NCBI GenBank assembly: GCA_001794825.1 | Contig: MGLK01000014.1 | Span: 61,165 to 98,997 of the forward strand | Reading direction: 5' to 3' | DNA: 37,833 bases | DNA from: Caulobacterales bacterium RIFCSPHIGHO2_01_FULL_70_19 | GTDB taxonomy: Bacteria > Pseudomonadota > Alphaproteobacteria > Caulobacterales > Caulobacteraceae | In this document: piece by piece, positions 17,411 through 25,076 of the stretch | Numbering within the stretch: the first letter of the stretch is position 1 | Layout of the letters: every line of letters starts with the position of its first letter | Program-made: the position numbers and the translations under genes | Notes under the pieces: generated by a model | Databases searched by the model: none | Told to the model about the DNA's origin: nothing | Seen by the model: only the letters and a program-made list of their open reading frames with translations

Positions 17411-18561
17411 AAGGGTTCTCCCTGATCGCTGTGAACGGATCGTTTGGCTTCGATGGGGTCGGCGCGCTGCGGCGCCATCCGCCCCCGGAGCCAGCGGCGG
17501 CCGGGCTGCTCGACGAGGACATGGATGGCGGCGGCGACGACGAGCGTCAACACCAGCATGGCGATGAGTTCAACTACGCCCATCCGGTAATCTCCGGGCC
17601 AACCCGCGACGGCCTGCGCCGCATTGCGCCAGACCATCAGGATGGGGATGTGGACGAGGTAGAGCGCGAACGAGGCTTCGCCGGCGAACAGGGCGACGGG
17701 GTGGGAAAGGAAGGTCCGAACGTCCGCCTTGGCCAACAACGCGAGCGACAGGATGAAGGGCCCAGCGGCCGCCACGATGATGCGATCGTCGGCCCCGATC
17801 TGCATCAAGGCGAGCAGCGCGACCGTGGCGGCGAGAGCACCTATGACCGACACGCGCGCTGAAGGCGTCCAGCGCTGCCCGAGGTAGTAGAGACCGATGC
17901 CGTAGAGGAATTCAGGGATGATCCGCAGGATGCCCATGCTGTCTTCGGCCCGAGGCAGCACGCGTCCGAACTGCACGCGATAGATCGCATCCAGCGCGAC
18001 GAACAGTATCGCGGCGAGCGCGATCAGCACCCATGGTCGGGCCCGCAGTCGTAACGCCAAGGCGGCGTAGGCGGGAAACGCGAGATAGGCGAACCACTCC
18101 GCAGACAGTGACCATGCCGGTCCATTCCAGAGCACCAGGGTCTCACGCGGAAACCAGGCCTGGACGAGCAGGAGGGTGCCGACGAAGTCTGCGGGATTGA
18201 ACCGGCCTGGCTCCAGCCCGACCCCGAACAGGGGCGCCGCAAGCACGAGCCCCAGCATGGCCAGCAGGATGAACAGGTGGGCCGGATAAATCCGCGCGAA
18301 CCGCGCCGCCAGGAACCGCCGATAGTCCAGCGGCCGGTCCCCTTGCAGATAGACGTGCGTCAGGATGAAGCCCGACAGGATGAAAAAGACGTCCACACCC
18401 AAGCGCGCGCGGTTCAACAAGCCTGCGCTCTCCGGCGGCAGCGTCCAGTAGAGTTGGTAATGGAACAGCACGACGCCGAGCGCGAGGAAGAACCTGACGC
18501 CGGTGAGCGGATCGAGCACATCGGGAAACGGAGCCCTCGCGGGGCCTGACCAGGCGCTCAC
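17407..18561 (-). CDS. Acyltransferase family 3 membrane protein
   Basis: 384 residues with about ten membrane segments. The N-terminus LTGVRFFLALGVVLFHYQLYW carries the catalytic-type His of the family, followed by the conserved LGVDVFFILSGFILTHV. Related OafA/OpgC-like proteins acetylate or succinylate surface sugars. Being first in an operon with DUF411 and an NTF2-like protein is unusual and suggests envelope modification during metal stress. An ECF-type promoter at 18608-18634 precedes it. Confidence 0.85.
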   Translation of the reverse strand: MSAWSGPARAPFPDVLDPLTGVRFFLALGVVLFHYQLYWTLPPESAGLLNRARLGVDVFFILSGFILTHVYLQGDRPLDYRRFLAARFARIYPAHLFILLAMLGLVLAAPLFGVGLEPGRFNPADFVGTLLLVQAWFPRETLVLWNGPAWSLSAEWFAYLAFPAYAALALRLRARPWVLIALAAILFVALDAIYRVQFGRVLPRAEDSMGILRIIPEFLYGIGLYYLGQRWTPSARVSVIGALAATVALLALMQIGADDRIIVAAAGPFILSLALLAKADVRTFLSHPVALFAGEASFALYLVHIPILMVWRNAAQAVAGWPGDYRMGVVELIAMLVLTLVVAAAIHVLVEQPGRRWLRGRMAPQRADPIEAKRSVHSDQGEPF

Positions 18562-18607
18562 ATCGCTTCCCCCGGATGACAGGGCCGTTCCCGGTCGTTC
18601 TCTGATA

Positions 18608-18634
18608 TCTACGCGGGCGACGGCTCGCCCCCTC
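18608..18634 (-). promoter_or_regulatory. Putative ECF promoter, acyltransferase operon
   Basis: Minus strand: GAGGGGG (18634-18628), 14 bases, CGTAGA (18613-18608). It uses the left arm of the CCCTCGCGAGGG palindrome whose right arm is the -35 of the divergent sigma operon. Confidence 0.45.
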
Positions 18635-18636
18635 GC

Positions 18637-18663
18637 GAGGGAAAGATTCAGCGGGCGCGTATG
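18637..18663 (+). promoter_or_regulatory. Putative autoregulated ECF promoter, sigma operon
   Basis: GAGGGAA (18637-18643), 14 bases, CGTATG (18658-18663), 27 bases before the first start codon. Same elements and spacing as at copC. Confidence 0.55.
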
Positions 18664-18690
18664 GGAGAGGGGGCGTGACGCAGGTGCGCA

Positions 18691-18969
18691 ATGACTGACG
18701 ACATAGACAGACTGATCGGCCAGGTCGCGCCGGGCGACATCGCCGGGCTCGCAGGCGTGGAGGAAGAGGTCTGGGCGCGGATCAGCGAACGCGGAGCGCG
18801 GGCTCGTATGGGGCAGGTCCGGCTCGCCGCCATCGCCTTCGCCCTGGTGATCGGCATCGCAAACGGAGGTTTGATGCTCGTGGCGCCCCGACCGGGGCCG
18901 TCCGAGTTGCGGGTTTTCACCGTGTCGGCCGGGCTCTCACCCTTCGCCGGTTTGGAGGCTCGCGGATGA
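18691..18969 (+). CDS. CnrY-like small anti-sigma factor
   Basis: 92 residues: a cytoplasmic N-terminus of about 42 residues with amphipathic helices (DDIDRLIGQVAPGDIAGLAG, then VEEEVWARI), one membrane helix (about 45-64) and a short periplasmic tail. This is the CnrY layout, where the N-terminus clamps the sigma factor. No zinc-finger motif. ATG overlaps nothing upstream; the stop overlaps the sensor start (ATGA). The order anti-sigma, sensor, sigma is that of cnrYXH. Identification rests on architecture and neighbours rather than on a strong motif. Confidence 0.7.
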   Translation: MTDDIDRLIGQVAPGDIAGLAGVEEEVWARISERGARARMGQVRLAAIAFALVIGIANGGLMLVAPRPGPSELRVFTVSAGLSPFAGLEARG

Positions 18970-19406
18970 GGGCGACGTGGAAGGCCATCGTCATGACCGC
19001 GGTTTTGGCGGCCCTGGCCAGCGGCGCGGCGACCTGGGCAAGCGCGGCCTGGATCATGCGCGAGCGCCAACCGCCGAGTCTGCACAGCGTCCTTCATGAA
19101 AAGCTCGATCTGAGCGCCGAGCAGGATCGCCGGCTCGACGTCATCGAGGCCCGCTTCGCCGCGAGGCGACCGGCGTTAGAGGCGGAAGTCCGCGCCGCCA
19201 ATCGCGAACTGTCGGCTGCGATCGCAGCCAGCGATGGCGATACGCCCCAGGTCCAGGCCGCAGTCGATCATTTCCACGCCGCCATGGGAGATCTGCAGAA
19301 GGCGACCATCGCCCATGTCTTCGAGATGCGATCGGTGTTGACACCGGCTCAGGCCGAGGTGTTCGACGCCGCGGTGGTCGACGCCCTGCGCGACGACGCC
19401 GGCTAA
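18966..19406 (+). CDS. CnrX-like periplasmic metal sensor
   Basis: 146 residues, N-terminal membrane anchor (8-30) and a periplasmic four-helix domain. HSVLH gives His40 and His44, IEARF gives Glu61, and HVFEM gives His117 and Met121. The spacing equals the CnrX metal site (His42, His46, Glu63, His119, Met123) with a constant offset of two. CnrX binds Ni(II)/Co(II) and also Cu and Zn, and releases CnrY when occupied. The copper neighbourhood makes copper a possible signal here. LDLSAEQ and LTPAQAEVF are the Spy/CpxP-like repeats. Confidence 0.85.
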   Translation: MRATWKAIVMTAVLAALASGAATWASAAWIMRERQPPSLHSVLHEKLDLSAEQDRRLDVIEARFAARRPALEAEVRAANRELSAAIAASDGDTPQVQAAVDHFHAAMGDLQKATIAHVFEMRSVLTPAQAEVFDAAVVDALRDDAG

Positions 19407-19415
19407 GCGCGGCGC

Positions 19416-19985
19416 GTGGGGGCCGAAGACAGCATAGAGGCCCGTGCGGCGCGCGGCGATGCAGCCGCATTCACCGCCCTGATGACCGCGTCGAAGGCCG
19501 AGCTCTACAGGTTCGTTCGCCGCTATGTCGGCGACGAGGCCGAGGCTCACGACGTGCTTCAGGAAGCCTACGCCTCCGCCTGGCTGGCCTTGCGGCGGTA
19601 TGATCCGGCGCGGCCATTCGACGTCTGGCTCCGCTCCATCGCCCTGAACAAATGCCGCGATTGGAGCCGTCGGCGTGCGGTGCGCCGTGTCGTGCGAGGG
19701 GTCATGGGACTGGATGCGCCCGAGGCGACCGCGGTCGGCGACGAGGCGCCCCTGCCGGAGACCCGTCTGGACGACCGGCGCAGGGCCGAGGCCCTGCAAC
19801 GGGCGCTGTCCGACCTGCCGGACGCCCTCAAGGCGCCGCTCCTGCTCGCCACGCTCGAAGGGCGGTCTCATGCCGAGATCGCCTCTATCCTGCGCATTAC
19901 GCCCAAGGCCGTGGAGACTCGCGTGGCTCGCGCTCGCAGGAAACTGGCGGAGGCGCTGGCCTGGTCGCCGAACGCAGACGCTTGA
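19416..19985 (+). CDS. ECF-family RNA polymerase sigma factor (CnrH-like)
   Basis: 189 residues starting with GTG at 19416, nine bases after the sensor stop. Region 2 is ELYRFVRRYVGDEAEAHDVLQEAY then RPFDVWLRSIALNKCRDW; region 4 is LPDALKAPLLLATLEGRSHA then ITPKAVETRVARARRKL. A two-region ECF factor without extra domains. It should recognise the GAGGGAA-N14-CGTA motifs seen at its own operon, at the divergent acyltransferase operon and at copC (inference). Its stop codon overlaps the CueR operator of the next gene. Confidence 0.92.
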   Translation: MGAEDSIEARAARGDAAAFTALMTASKAELYRFVRRYVGDEAEAHDVLQEAYASAWLALRRYDPARPFDVWLRSIALNKCRDWSRRRAVRRVVRGVMGLDAPEATAVGDEAPLPETRLDDRRRAEALQRALSDLPDALKAPLLLATLEGRSHAEIASILRITPKAVETRVARARRKLAEALAWSPNADA

Positions 19986-20012
19986 CCTTGCCATGATGGG
20001 AAGGTGCACAAG
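19982..20012 (+). promoter_or_regulatory. CueR-type operator for multicopper oxidase operon
   Basis: TTGACC (19982-19987) overlaps the sigma-factor stop; spacer TTGCCATGATGGGAAGGTG (19 bases), with near-perfect dyad ACCTTGCC...GGGAAGGT; then CACAAG. About 100 bases of leader follow. A weaker ECF-like candidate (AAGGGGC-N14-CGTATC, 20046-20072) lies in that leader. Confidence 0.8.
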
Positions 20013-20113
20013 GCCACGATCGCGTTGGCTGTGGCGTCCTGACGCAAGGGGCGCGTAGCCGGGATGCGTATCTAAACGAACGGCCGAACAGCCGACCAAG
20101 GATTCAATCGCCC

Positions 20114-21925
20114 ATGTCGACCCCAAGTCTCGATCGCCGAATGCTTCTCCGTGGCGCCGCCGCCGGCGGTGGGCTGCTGGGGCTGCAGGGCCTGCTGCCG
20201 GCCTGGGCGCAGACCGGCTCGGCCGGCCTGCGGGCGGACATGCCGACGCTGACCGGGCCGAACGTCGATCTGACGGTCGGCCACTCGCCGTTCACCGTCG
20301 GAGGTCGGACGGGGCACGCGATTACCATCAACGGCGTCCTGCCGGCGCCGCTGCTTCGCCTGCGGGAGGGCCAGAACGTCCGGCTGTCGGTGGCCAACAC
20401 CCTGGACGAGGACACTTCGATCCACTGGCACGGCTTGCTGGTGCCGTTCCAGATGGACGGCGTGCCCGGCATCAGCTTCCCTGGCATCAAGGCGCGTGAG
20501 ACCTTCGTCTACGAGTTCCCGATCCGGCAGTCGGGGACGTTCTGGTACCACAGCCACTCCAATCTCCAGGAGGCGATGGGCCACTATGGACCGATCATCA
20601 TCGATCCGGCGGGCGCCGATCCCGTCGCCTACGATCGAGAGCATGTACTGGTGCTGTCGGACTGGAGTTTCATGCACCCGCACGAAATCCTGGACAAGCT
20701 GAAGAAGAGTCCCGGCTATTTCAACCAGCAGCGAACGACCCTCGCAGGCCTGCTCGACGGCAGCGACCGGATGAGCCTGGAGGAGCGCCGCATGTGGGGC
20801 CAGATGCGGATGGACCCGCGCGACATCCTCGACGTCAACGGATCGACCTACACCTACCTCATCAACGGCCACGGACCGCAGGAGAACTGGACCGGGCTGT
20901 TCCGGCCCGGCGAGCGGGTCCGGCTGCGCGTCATCAACGCCTCGGCCATGTCGATATTTAACGTGCGTATTCCGGGGCTACCGATGACGGTGGTGCAGGC
21001 CGACGGGGAGAATGTGCGCCCGGTCGAGACCGACGAGTTCCAAATTTCGGTGGCGGAGACCTACGACGTCATCGTTCGGCCGACCGAGGACCGCGCCTAC
21101 ACCATCGTCTCGGAAGCCATCGACCGTTCCGGCATGGGCCGGGCGACCCTGGCGCCGCGCCTGGGCATGACCGCCGAGGTCCCGCCACTGCGTGAAGTCC
21201 CGAACCTGACGATGCGCGACATGGGCATGGGCGGGATGGACCACGGTTCGATGGACGGTATGTCCGGGATGGATCATGGCGCGATGACCGGCATGGATCA
21301 TGGAGCCTCGACGCAAGGCGGGGCTCCGGCGGGAGACATGGCCGGAATGTCCATGGCCGGAATGAACATGCGCGACCCCGAGAACGCTCCGCCGGACATG
21401 GCGGTCGGCGTCGGCGTAGACGCCATCGCCATGGACCCGGCCAATCGCCTGGGTGAACGGCCGATCGGGCTGGAGGACGTGCCGCACCGGGTGCTGGTCT
21501 ACACCGATCTGGTGTCCCTCGCCCCCAACAAGGACCAGCGGGCCCCGTCTCGTACCATGGAAATCCATCTGACGGGCAATATGGAGCGGTTCATGTGGGG
21601 CTTCGATGGCCGCAAGTTCAGCGAGCTGGTCGAGCCCATCCGCTTCGAGCGCAACGAGCGAGTGCGGGTGACCCTGGTCAACGACACCATGATGGCCCAC
21701 CCAATCCACCTGCACGGCCACTTCTTTGAACTGGTCACAGGCGGCCCGGCCGGGCACCAGCCGCTCAAACACACCGTCAACGTCGCGCCCGGCGGCAAGG
21801 TGACCTTCGATCTGACCGCCGACGCGCCTGGCGACTGGGCCTTCCACTGCCACCTGCTGATGCACATGCACGCGGGGATGTTCAACGTCGTCACTGTGCG
21901 GCCCATGGACGGAGCCGCGTCATGA
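20114..21925 (+). CDS. copA: Multicopper oxidase CopA/PcoA
   Basis: 603 residues. Tat signal with twin Arg (DRRMLLRGAAAGGG), then three cupredoxin domains. Copper ligands: HWH (104-106), YHSH (145-148), HPIHLHGH (529-536) and HCHLLMHMHAGM (578-589), supplying type 1, 2 and 3 coppers. A Met/His-rich insert (MGMGGMDHGSMDGM and repeats, about residues 372-418) is the copper-collecting region of PcoA-like enzymes. It probably oxidises Cu(I) to Cu(II) in the periplasm. Its stop overlaps copB (ATGA). Shares the name copA with the ATPase but is unrelated to it. Confidence 0.97.
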   Translation: MSTPSLDRRMLLRGAAAGGGLLGLQGLLPAWAQTGSAGLRADMPTLTGPNVDLTVGHSPFTVGGRTGHAITINGVLPAPLLRLREGQNVRLSVANTLDEDTSIHWHGLLVPFQMDGVPGISFPGIKARETFVYEFPIRQSGTFWYHSHSNLQEAMGHYGPIIIDPAGADPVAYDREHVLVLSDWSFMHPHEILDKLKKSPGYFNQQRTTLAGLLDGSDRMSLEERRMWGQMRMDPRDILDVNGSTYTYLINGHGPQENWTGLFRPGERVRLRVINASAMSIFNVRIPGLPMTVVQADGENVRPVETDEFQISVAETYDVIVRPTEDRAYTIVSEAIDRSGMGRATLAPRLGMTAEVPPLREVPNLTMRDMGMGGMDHGSMDGMSGMDHGAMTGMDHGASTQGGAPAGDMAGMSMAGMNMRDPENAPPDMAVGVGVDAIAMDPANRLGERPIGLEDVPHRVLVYTDLVSLAPNKDQRAPSRTMEIHLTGNMERFMWGFDGRKFSELVEPIRFERNERVRVTLVNDTMMAHPIHLHGHFFELVTGGPAGHQPLKHTVNVAPGGKVTFDLTADAPGDWAFHCHLLMHMHAGMFNVVTVRPMDGAAS

Positions 21926-23112
21926 ACCGCGTCGCCATCGCCCTCGCGCCGCTGATCCTCGCGGCCAGCCCTTTCAGCGCCCAGGCCCAGGACCCTCATG
22001 CAGGCCATGCCATGCCGGCGCCAACACGGCCCGCGGCCGAACCGGCCCCCCGCCCCCAAACGCCGGCCCGGCCGACGGCGCAGGACCCGCACGCGGGCCA
22101 TGTCATGGCCCCCGCCCAAACCGCGCCGGTGAGCGATCCTCACGCCGGCCATCAGATGCCGGCTCAGCCCGCGACGCTGGATCCGCACGCGGGGCACGAC
22201 ATGTCGACAATGCCGCCTGTCGAGCAGATTGATCCGCACGCGGGCCACGACATGTCGACCATGACCCCCGCCCAAGCCGACCCTCACGCCGGCCACGACA
22301 TGTCGGCGATGAGCATGGGGCCGCCGGACGTGCCGACCAGCGCCGACAACCCTGGGAGGCCGCCAGAGGACCCGCTTCCAGTCGCGGCCCTCGCCGGTCC
22401 GGCCCACGCGGCTGACCTGGTCTTCGGAACCGAGGCCATGGCAGCCGCCCGTCAGATCCTGGTGCGCGAGAACGGCGACGTGCGCACCACGGCTGTCATC
22501 ATCGACCGCCTCGAAGCTGGGTTCGGCGACGACGAAGAGACCTATCTCTGGGACGTCCAGGGCTGGACCGGCGGAGACATTAATCGCTTCTGGTGGAAGT
22601 CGGAAGGCGAGGGCGACTTCGGGGGCGATCTCGAAGAAGCCGAACTCCAGGCGCTCTACAGCCGCGCGGTCACGCCGTTCTGGGACGTTCAGGCGGGCGT
22701 ACGCCAGGATTTCCGACCCGACGGCGAGGACACGACCCATCTTGTCCTCGGGCTTCAGGGACTGGCCCCTTACTGGTGGGAGATCGACGCTGCGGCCTTT
22801 CTGTCGACCGAGGGCGACCTGACCGCCCGCGTCGAGGCCGAGTACGACCAGCGCATAACCCAGCGCCTGATCCTCCAGCCGCGCCTCGAAATCGACGTCT
22901 CCGCCAGCGAGATTCCAGAACTGGAGATCGGCTCCGGCCTGTCCTCGGTCGAGGCAGGCCTGCGGCTGCGCTACGAGTTCCGCAAGGAGTTCGCGCCCTA
23001 CGTCGGCGTCGAGTGGAGCCGCGCGCTTGGAGACACCGCCGATTACATTGAGGCCCGGGGCGGCGAGCCCGACGACACCCGCTTCGTCGTCGGTCTCAAG
23101 GCCTGGTTCTAG
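21922..23112 (+). CDS. copB: CopB/PcoB outer-membrane copper resistance protein
   Basis: 396 residues. Signal peptide to about residue 23; the mature N-terminus then holds six copies of DPHAGH in about 110 residues, mixed with Pro/Ala-rich and HDMSTM stretches, a likely metal sponge. From about 150 on comes the PcoB beta-barrel: DRLEAGFGDDEETYLWDVQG, FWWKSEGEGDF, and alternating strands ending in RFVVGLKAWF with a C-terminal Phe. Acts with CopA in periplasmic copper handling. Overlaps copA by four bases. Confidence 0.95.
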   Translation: MNRVAIALAPLILAASPFSAQAQDPHAGHAMPAPTRPAAEPAPRPQTPARPTAQDPHAGHVMAPAQTAPVSDPHAGHQMPAQPATLDPHAGHDMSTMPPVEQIDPHAGHDMSTMTPAQADPHAGHDMSAMSMGPPDVPTSADNPGRPPEDPLPVAALAGPAHAADLVFGTEAMAAARQILVRENGDVRTTAVIIDRLEAGFGDDEETYLWDVQGWTGGDINRFWWKSEGEGDFGGDLEEAELQALYSRAVTPFWDVQAGVRQDFRPDGEDTTHLVLGLQGLAPYWWEIDAAAFLSTEGDLTARVEAEYDQRITQRLILQPRLEIDVSASEIPELEIGSGLSSVEAGLRLRYEFRKEFAPYVGVEWSRALGDTADYIEARGGEPDDTRFVVGLKAWF

Positions 23113-23130
23113 ATTGAAGGAGACCTTCCC

Positions 23131-23514
23131 ATGATCCGCACTCTCGCCATCACAGCCGCGCTCGCGTTCGCCGGAGCCGCCGCCGCGCAGGATCCGCATG
23201 CGGGCCACACCATGCAGGCCCCGGCGGCAGCGCCCCAGTCGGGCGTCACAACGGTCCCCGCTGACGGCGCGATGACCCATGGCTCGCCTGAGCGGTTCAG
23301 CGTGACCTTTCCCCATCCGATGATCCTGAAGACGGTGACTTTTACTGCGCAGGGTCAGGCACCGATCGTCGTCGATGTCCCAGCGGCCGCGGCCGAATCG
23401 ACCGTCGAGGTTGCGTTGCCGCGCCTCGCGCCGGGGACCTATACCGCGGCGTGGACCGCCGAAGGCGCGGACGGCCACGAGATGTCCGGCTCAATTCGCT
23501 TCATGGTTCACTAG
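23131..23514 (+). CDS. copC: Second CopC-domain periplasmic protein
   Basis: 127 residues. Signal peptide MIRTLAITAALAFAGAAAAQ, then a DPHAGHTM element like those of CopB and a CopC-type beta fold: FSVTFPHPMILKTVTFTAQG, LPRLAPGTYTAAWTAEGADG, HEMSGSIRFMVH. The first His of classic CopC is replaced by the DPHAGH arm; the C-terminal DGHEM keeps the Asp/His ligands. Only distantly similar to CopC at 14544. AAGGAGA is upstream, 18 bases after copB. Confidence 0.85.
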   Translation: MIRTLAITAALAFAGAAAAQDPHAGHTMQAPAAAPQSGVTTVPADGAMTHGSPERFSVTFPHPMILKTVTFTAQGQAPIVVDVPAAAAESTVEVALPRLAPGTYTAAWTAEGADGHEMSGSIRFMVH

Positions 23515-23524
23515 GAGGACGACG

Positions 23525-23749
23525 ATGAATGTTTCCAAACTGCTGGCGGCGGCCGGGGCGGCGTTCGTGCTGAGCGCTGGCGCGGCGCTCGCGGCCGAAG
23601 GCTGCGAATGCTGCAAGGACATGGCGGCCGACGCCGAGATGAAGTGCTGTGACGAGACCCCTTCAGCTCAGGAAGAACCGGCGCCGCCGTCGCAGCCGGC
23701 GACCGGTTCGGCTTCGACCTCCGCGCCGGAAACCGCCCCTCATAGCTGA
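23525..23749 (+). CDS. Small secreted Cys-rich protein
   Basis: 74 residues. Signal peptide (MNVSKLLAAAGAAFVLSAGAALAA), then EGCECCKDM and EMKCCDE, giving five cysteines in about 17 residues, then a Pro/Ser/Thr-rich tail. AGGAGG lies nine bases before ATG 23525. Last gene of the multicopper oxidase operon. I know no named family; the Cys pairs suggest periplasmic copper binding or scavenging (inference). Confidence 0.75.
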   Translation: MNVSKLLAAAGAAFVLSAGAALAAEGCECCKDMAADAEMKCCDETPSAQEEPAPPSQPATGSASTSAPETAPHS

Positions 23750-23753
23750 CGTC

Positions 23754-23841
23754 CTGAACGGAAGCCGGGCGTTCAGTTCTGGTCGCTGCCGCCGTGCGTC
23801 CGCCGGCTCAGGACTGCCGCCCTTTCCCTTCCTGAACTCGC
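23754..23841 (+). repeat. Imperfect direct repeat, copy B, with terminator-like hairpin
   Basis: Aligns to 9056-9146. Its first 23 bases form a 7-bp hairpin CTGAACG / CGTTCAG (23754-23776, nine-base loop), five bases after the copper operon stop, so it may also terminate that operon. No T tract. Confidence 0.45.
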
Positions 23842-23926
23842 GAGGCAGAATTCCAGGTTTCCCTCGCGTAAGGTCCAGCGCGGACGGCGCCGCGGCGGCC
23901 TCCTTTCACCGAGCCCTCGTGACGCG

Positions 23927-24349
23927 TCAGTGGTGCGGACAAGTCGCATCCTGCAGGACCTCGATCACCTTGCAGGCGGACACCTGACCGCCGGCGCAGT
24001 CCGCCGTCATGCGTGACAGCTCACGTTTGAGCGCCGTCAGTTGTCGGATCTTTTCTGAAACCTCCCTAAGATGCTGTTCCGCGATCCGGTTCGCCTCCGC
24101 GCAGGTGCGATCCGGCTGATCCGCCAGATCGAGAAGAGAGCGGATCGCATCGAGATCGAAGCCCAGCTGGCGTGCATGGCGAACAAAGGCGAGCCGGCGA
24201 ACCGCAGCGTCATCGTACACTCTTCGATCGCTCGCGGTCCGTGGCGGCGCAGGCAACAAACCGGCCTGTTCGTAAAAGCGGATCGTAGGAATCTTCACGC
24301 CCGTCGCGGCGGAGAGCTTGCCGATGGTGAGAAGAGCGGTGGCGGACAT
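23927..24349 (-). CDS. MerR-family divalent-metal regulator (ZntR/CadR/PbrR-like)
   Basis: 140 residues. N-terminal HTH (TIGKLSAATGVKIPTIRFYEQAGLL), dimer helix with Cys83 at the place where divalent-metal sensors carry Cys and CueR carries Ser, then Cys118, Cys126 and a tail Cys137-Pro-His-His. So it should sense Zn, Cd, Pb or Co rather than Cu+. Divergent from the CDF gene with a shared 55-base region holding its operator. The exact metal cannot be read from the sequence. Confidence 0.85.
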   Translation of the reverse strand: MSATALLTIGKLSAATGVKIPTIRFYEQAGLLPAPPRTASDRRVYDDAAVRRLAFVRHARQLGFDLDAIRSLLDLADQPDRTCAEANRIAEQHLREVSEKIRQLTALKRELSRMTADCAGGQVSACKVIEVLQDATCPHH

Positions 24350-24367
24350 GAAAGGAAAAATAGGCGC

Positions 24368-24398
24368 TTGATCCTCTAGTGACTAGAGCATGTAGGCA
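24368..24398 (+). promoter_or_regulatory. MerR-type promoter of the CDF gene, nearly leaderless
   Basis: TTGATC (24368-24373), 19-base spacer with perfect dyad CTCTAGT-G-ACTAGAG, then TAGGCA (24393-24398). This matches PbrR/CadR-type operators. Transcription would start near 24405, the ATG itself. Confidence 0.7.
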
Positions 24399-24404
24399 GG
24401 TTTC

Positions 24405-25076
24405 ATGGAACAGAATGAAGCCTCATGCCGGTCGGCCGTAGGGTGTTGCGGGTCTGCGGTTAAGTTTGACGGTGCGTCGCCTGCCTACCGGCGCGTGCTG
24501 GTCAGCGTGATAGCCATCAACCTCGTCGGCTTCGGCGCCGTCCTGATCGGGAGCATCGCCCAGGCGTCCGCCGCGCTCGCGGCGAATGCGTTGGACTTCC
24601 TCGCGGACAGCGTCACCTACACCGTGAGCCTCTGGGTCATAGGGCGTTCTGTTCAGGTCCGCGCGACTGCGGCGCTCGTGAAGAGCGCGAGCCTTGCAGC
24701 GCTTGGTGTCGGCGTGCTCGCGTTCGCGACATGGCGGGCTCTGACGGGCGCAGCGCCAGAGGGAGTTGTCATCACCGGGCTTGGCGCTTTCGGATTCGCG
24801 GCCAACCTGGTGGCCGCGGCCTTGCTCATTCGCTTCCGGGACGGCGACGCCAACGTGCGATCCGTTTGGCTCTGCACAAGAAACGATCTGATCCACAGCC
24901 TTGGCGTGGCTGCGGCAGGCGGGTTGGTCTGGCTGACGGGCTCGCGTTGGCCCGATCTGGTTGCGGGCGCGCTGTTGGCGGGGATCTTCCTGCATTCCGC
25001 CTGGTCGATCACACGTCAGGCGCTTGAGGAAGCTCGTGGCGTCAGACGGGGCGAGCCTGCCGGGAGGCCGGCATGA
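24405..25076 (+). CDS. Short cation diffusion facilitator (no C-terminal domain)
   Basis: 223 residues with five to six membrane helices and a Cys-bearing N-terminus (CRSAVGCC). TM2 has NALDFLADSVTY (Asp residues at the CDF metal-site places) and TM5 has RNDLIHSLGVAAAGG. Ends after TM6 with about 25 residues, whereas ordinary CDFs have a cytoplasmic domain of about 80 residues. Likely exports a divalent metal by proton antiport, controlled by the divergent MerR. Similar in plan to the gene at 31358. Confidence 0.85.
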   Translation: MEQNEASCRSAVGCCGSAVKFDGASPAYRRVLVSVIAINLVGFGAVLIGSIAQASAALAANALDFLADSVTYTVSLWVIGRSVQVRATAALVKSASLAALGVGVLAFATWRALTGAAPEGVVITGLGAFGFAANLVAAALLIRFRDGDANVRSVWLCTRNDLIHSLGVAAAGGLVWLTGSRWPDLVAGALLAGIFLHSAWSITRQALEEARGVRRGEPAGRPA

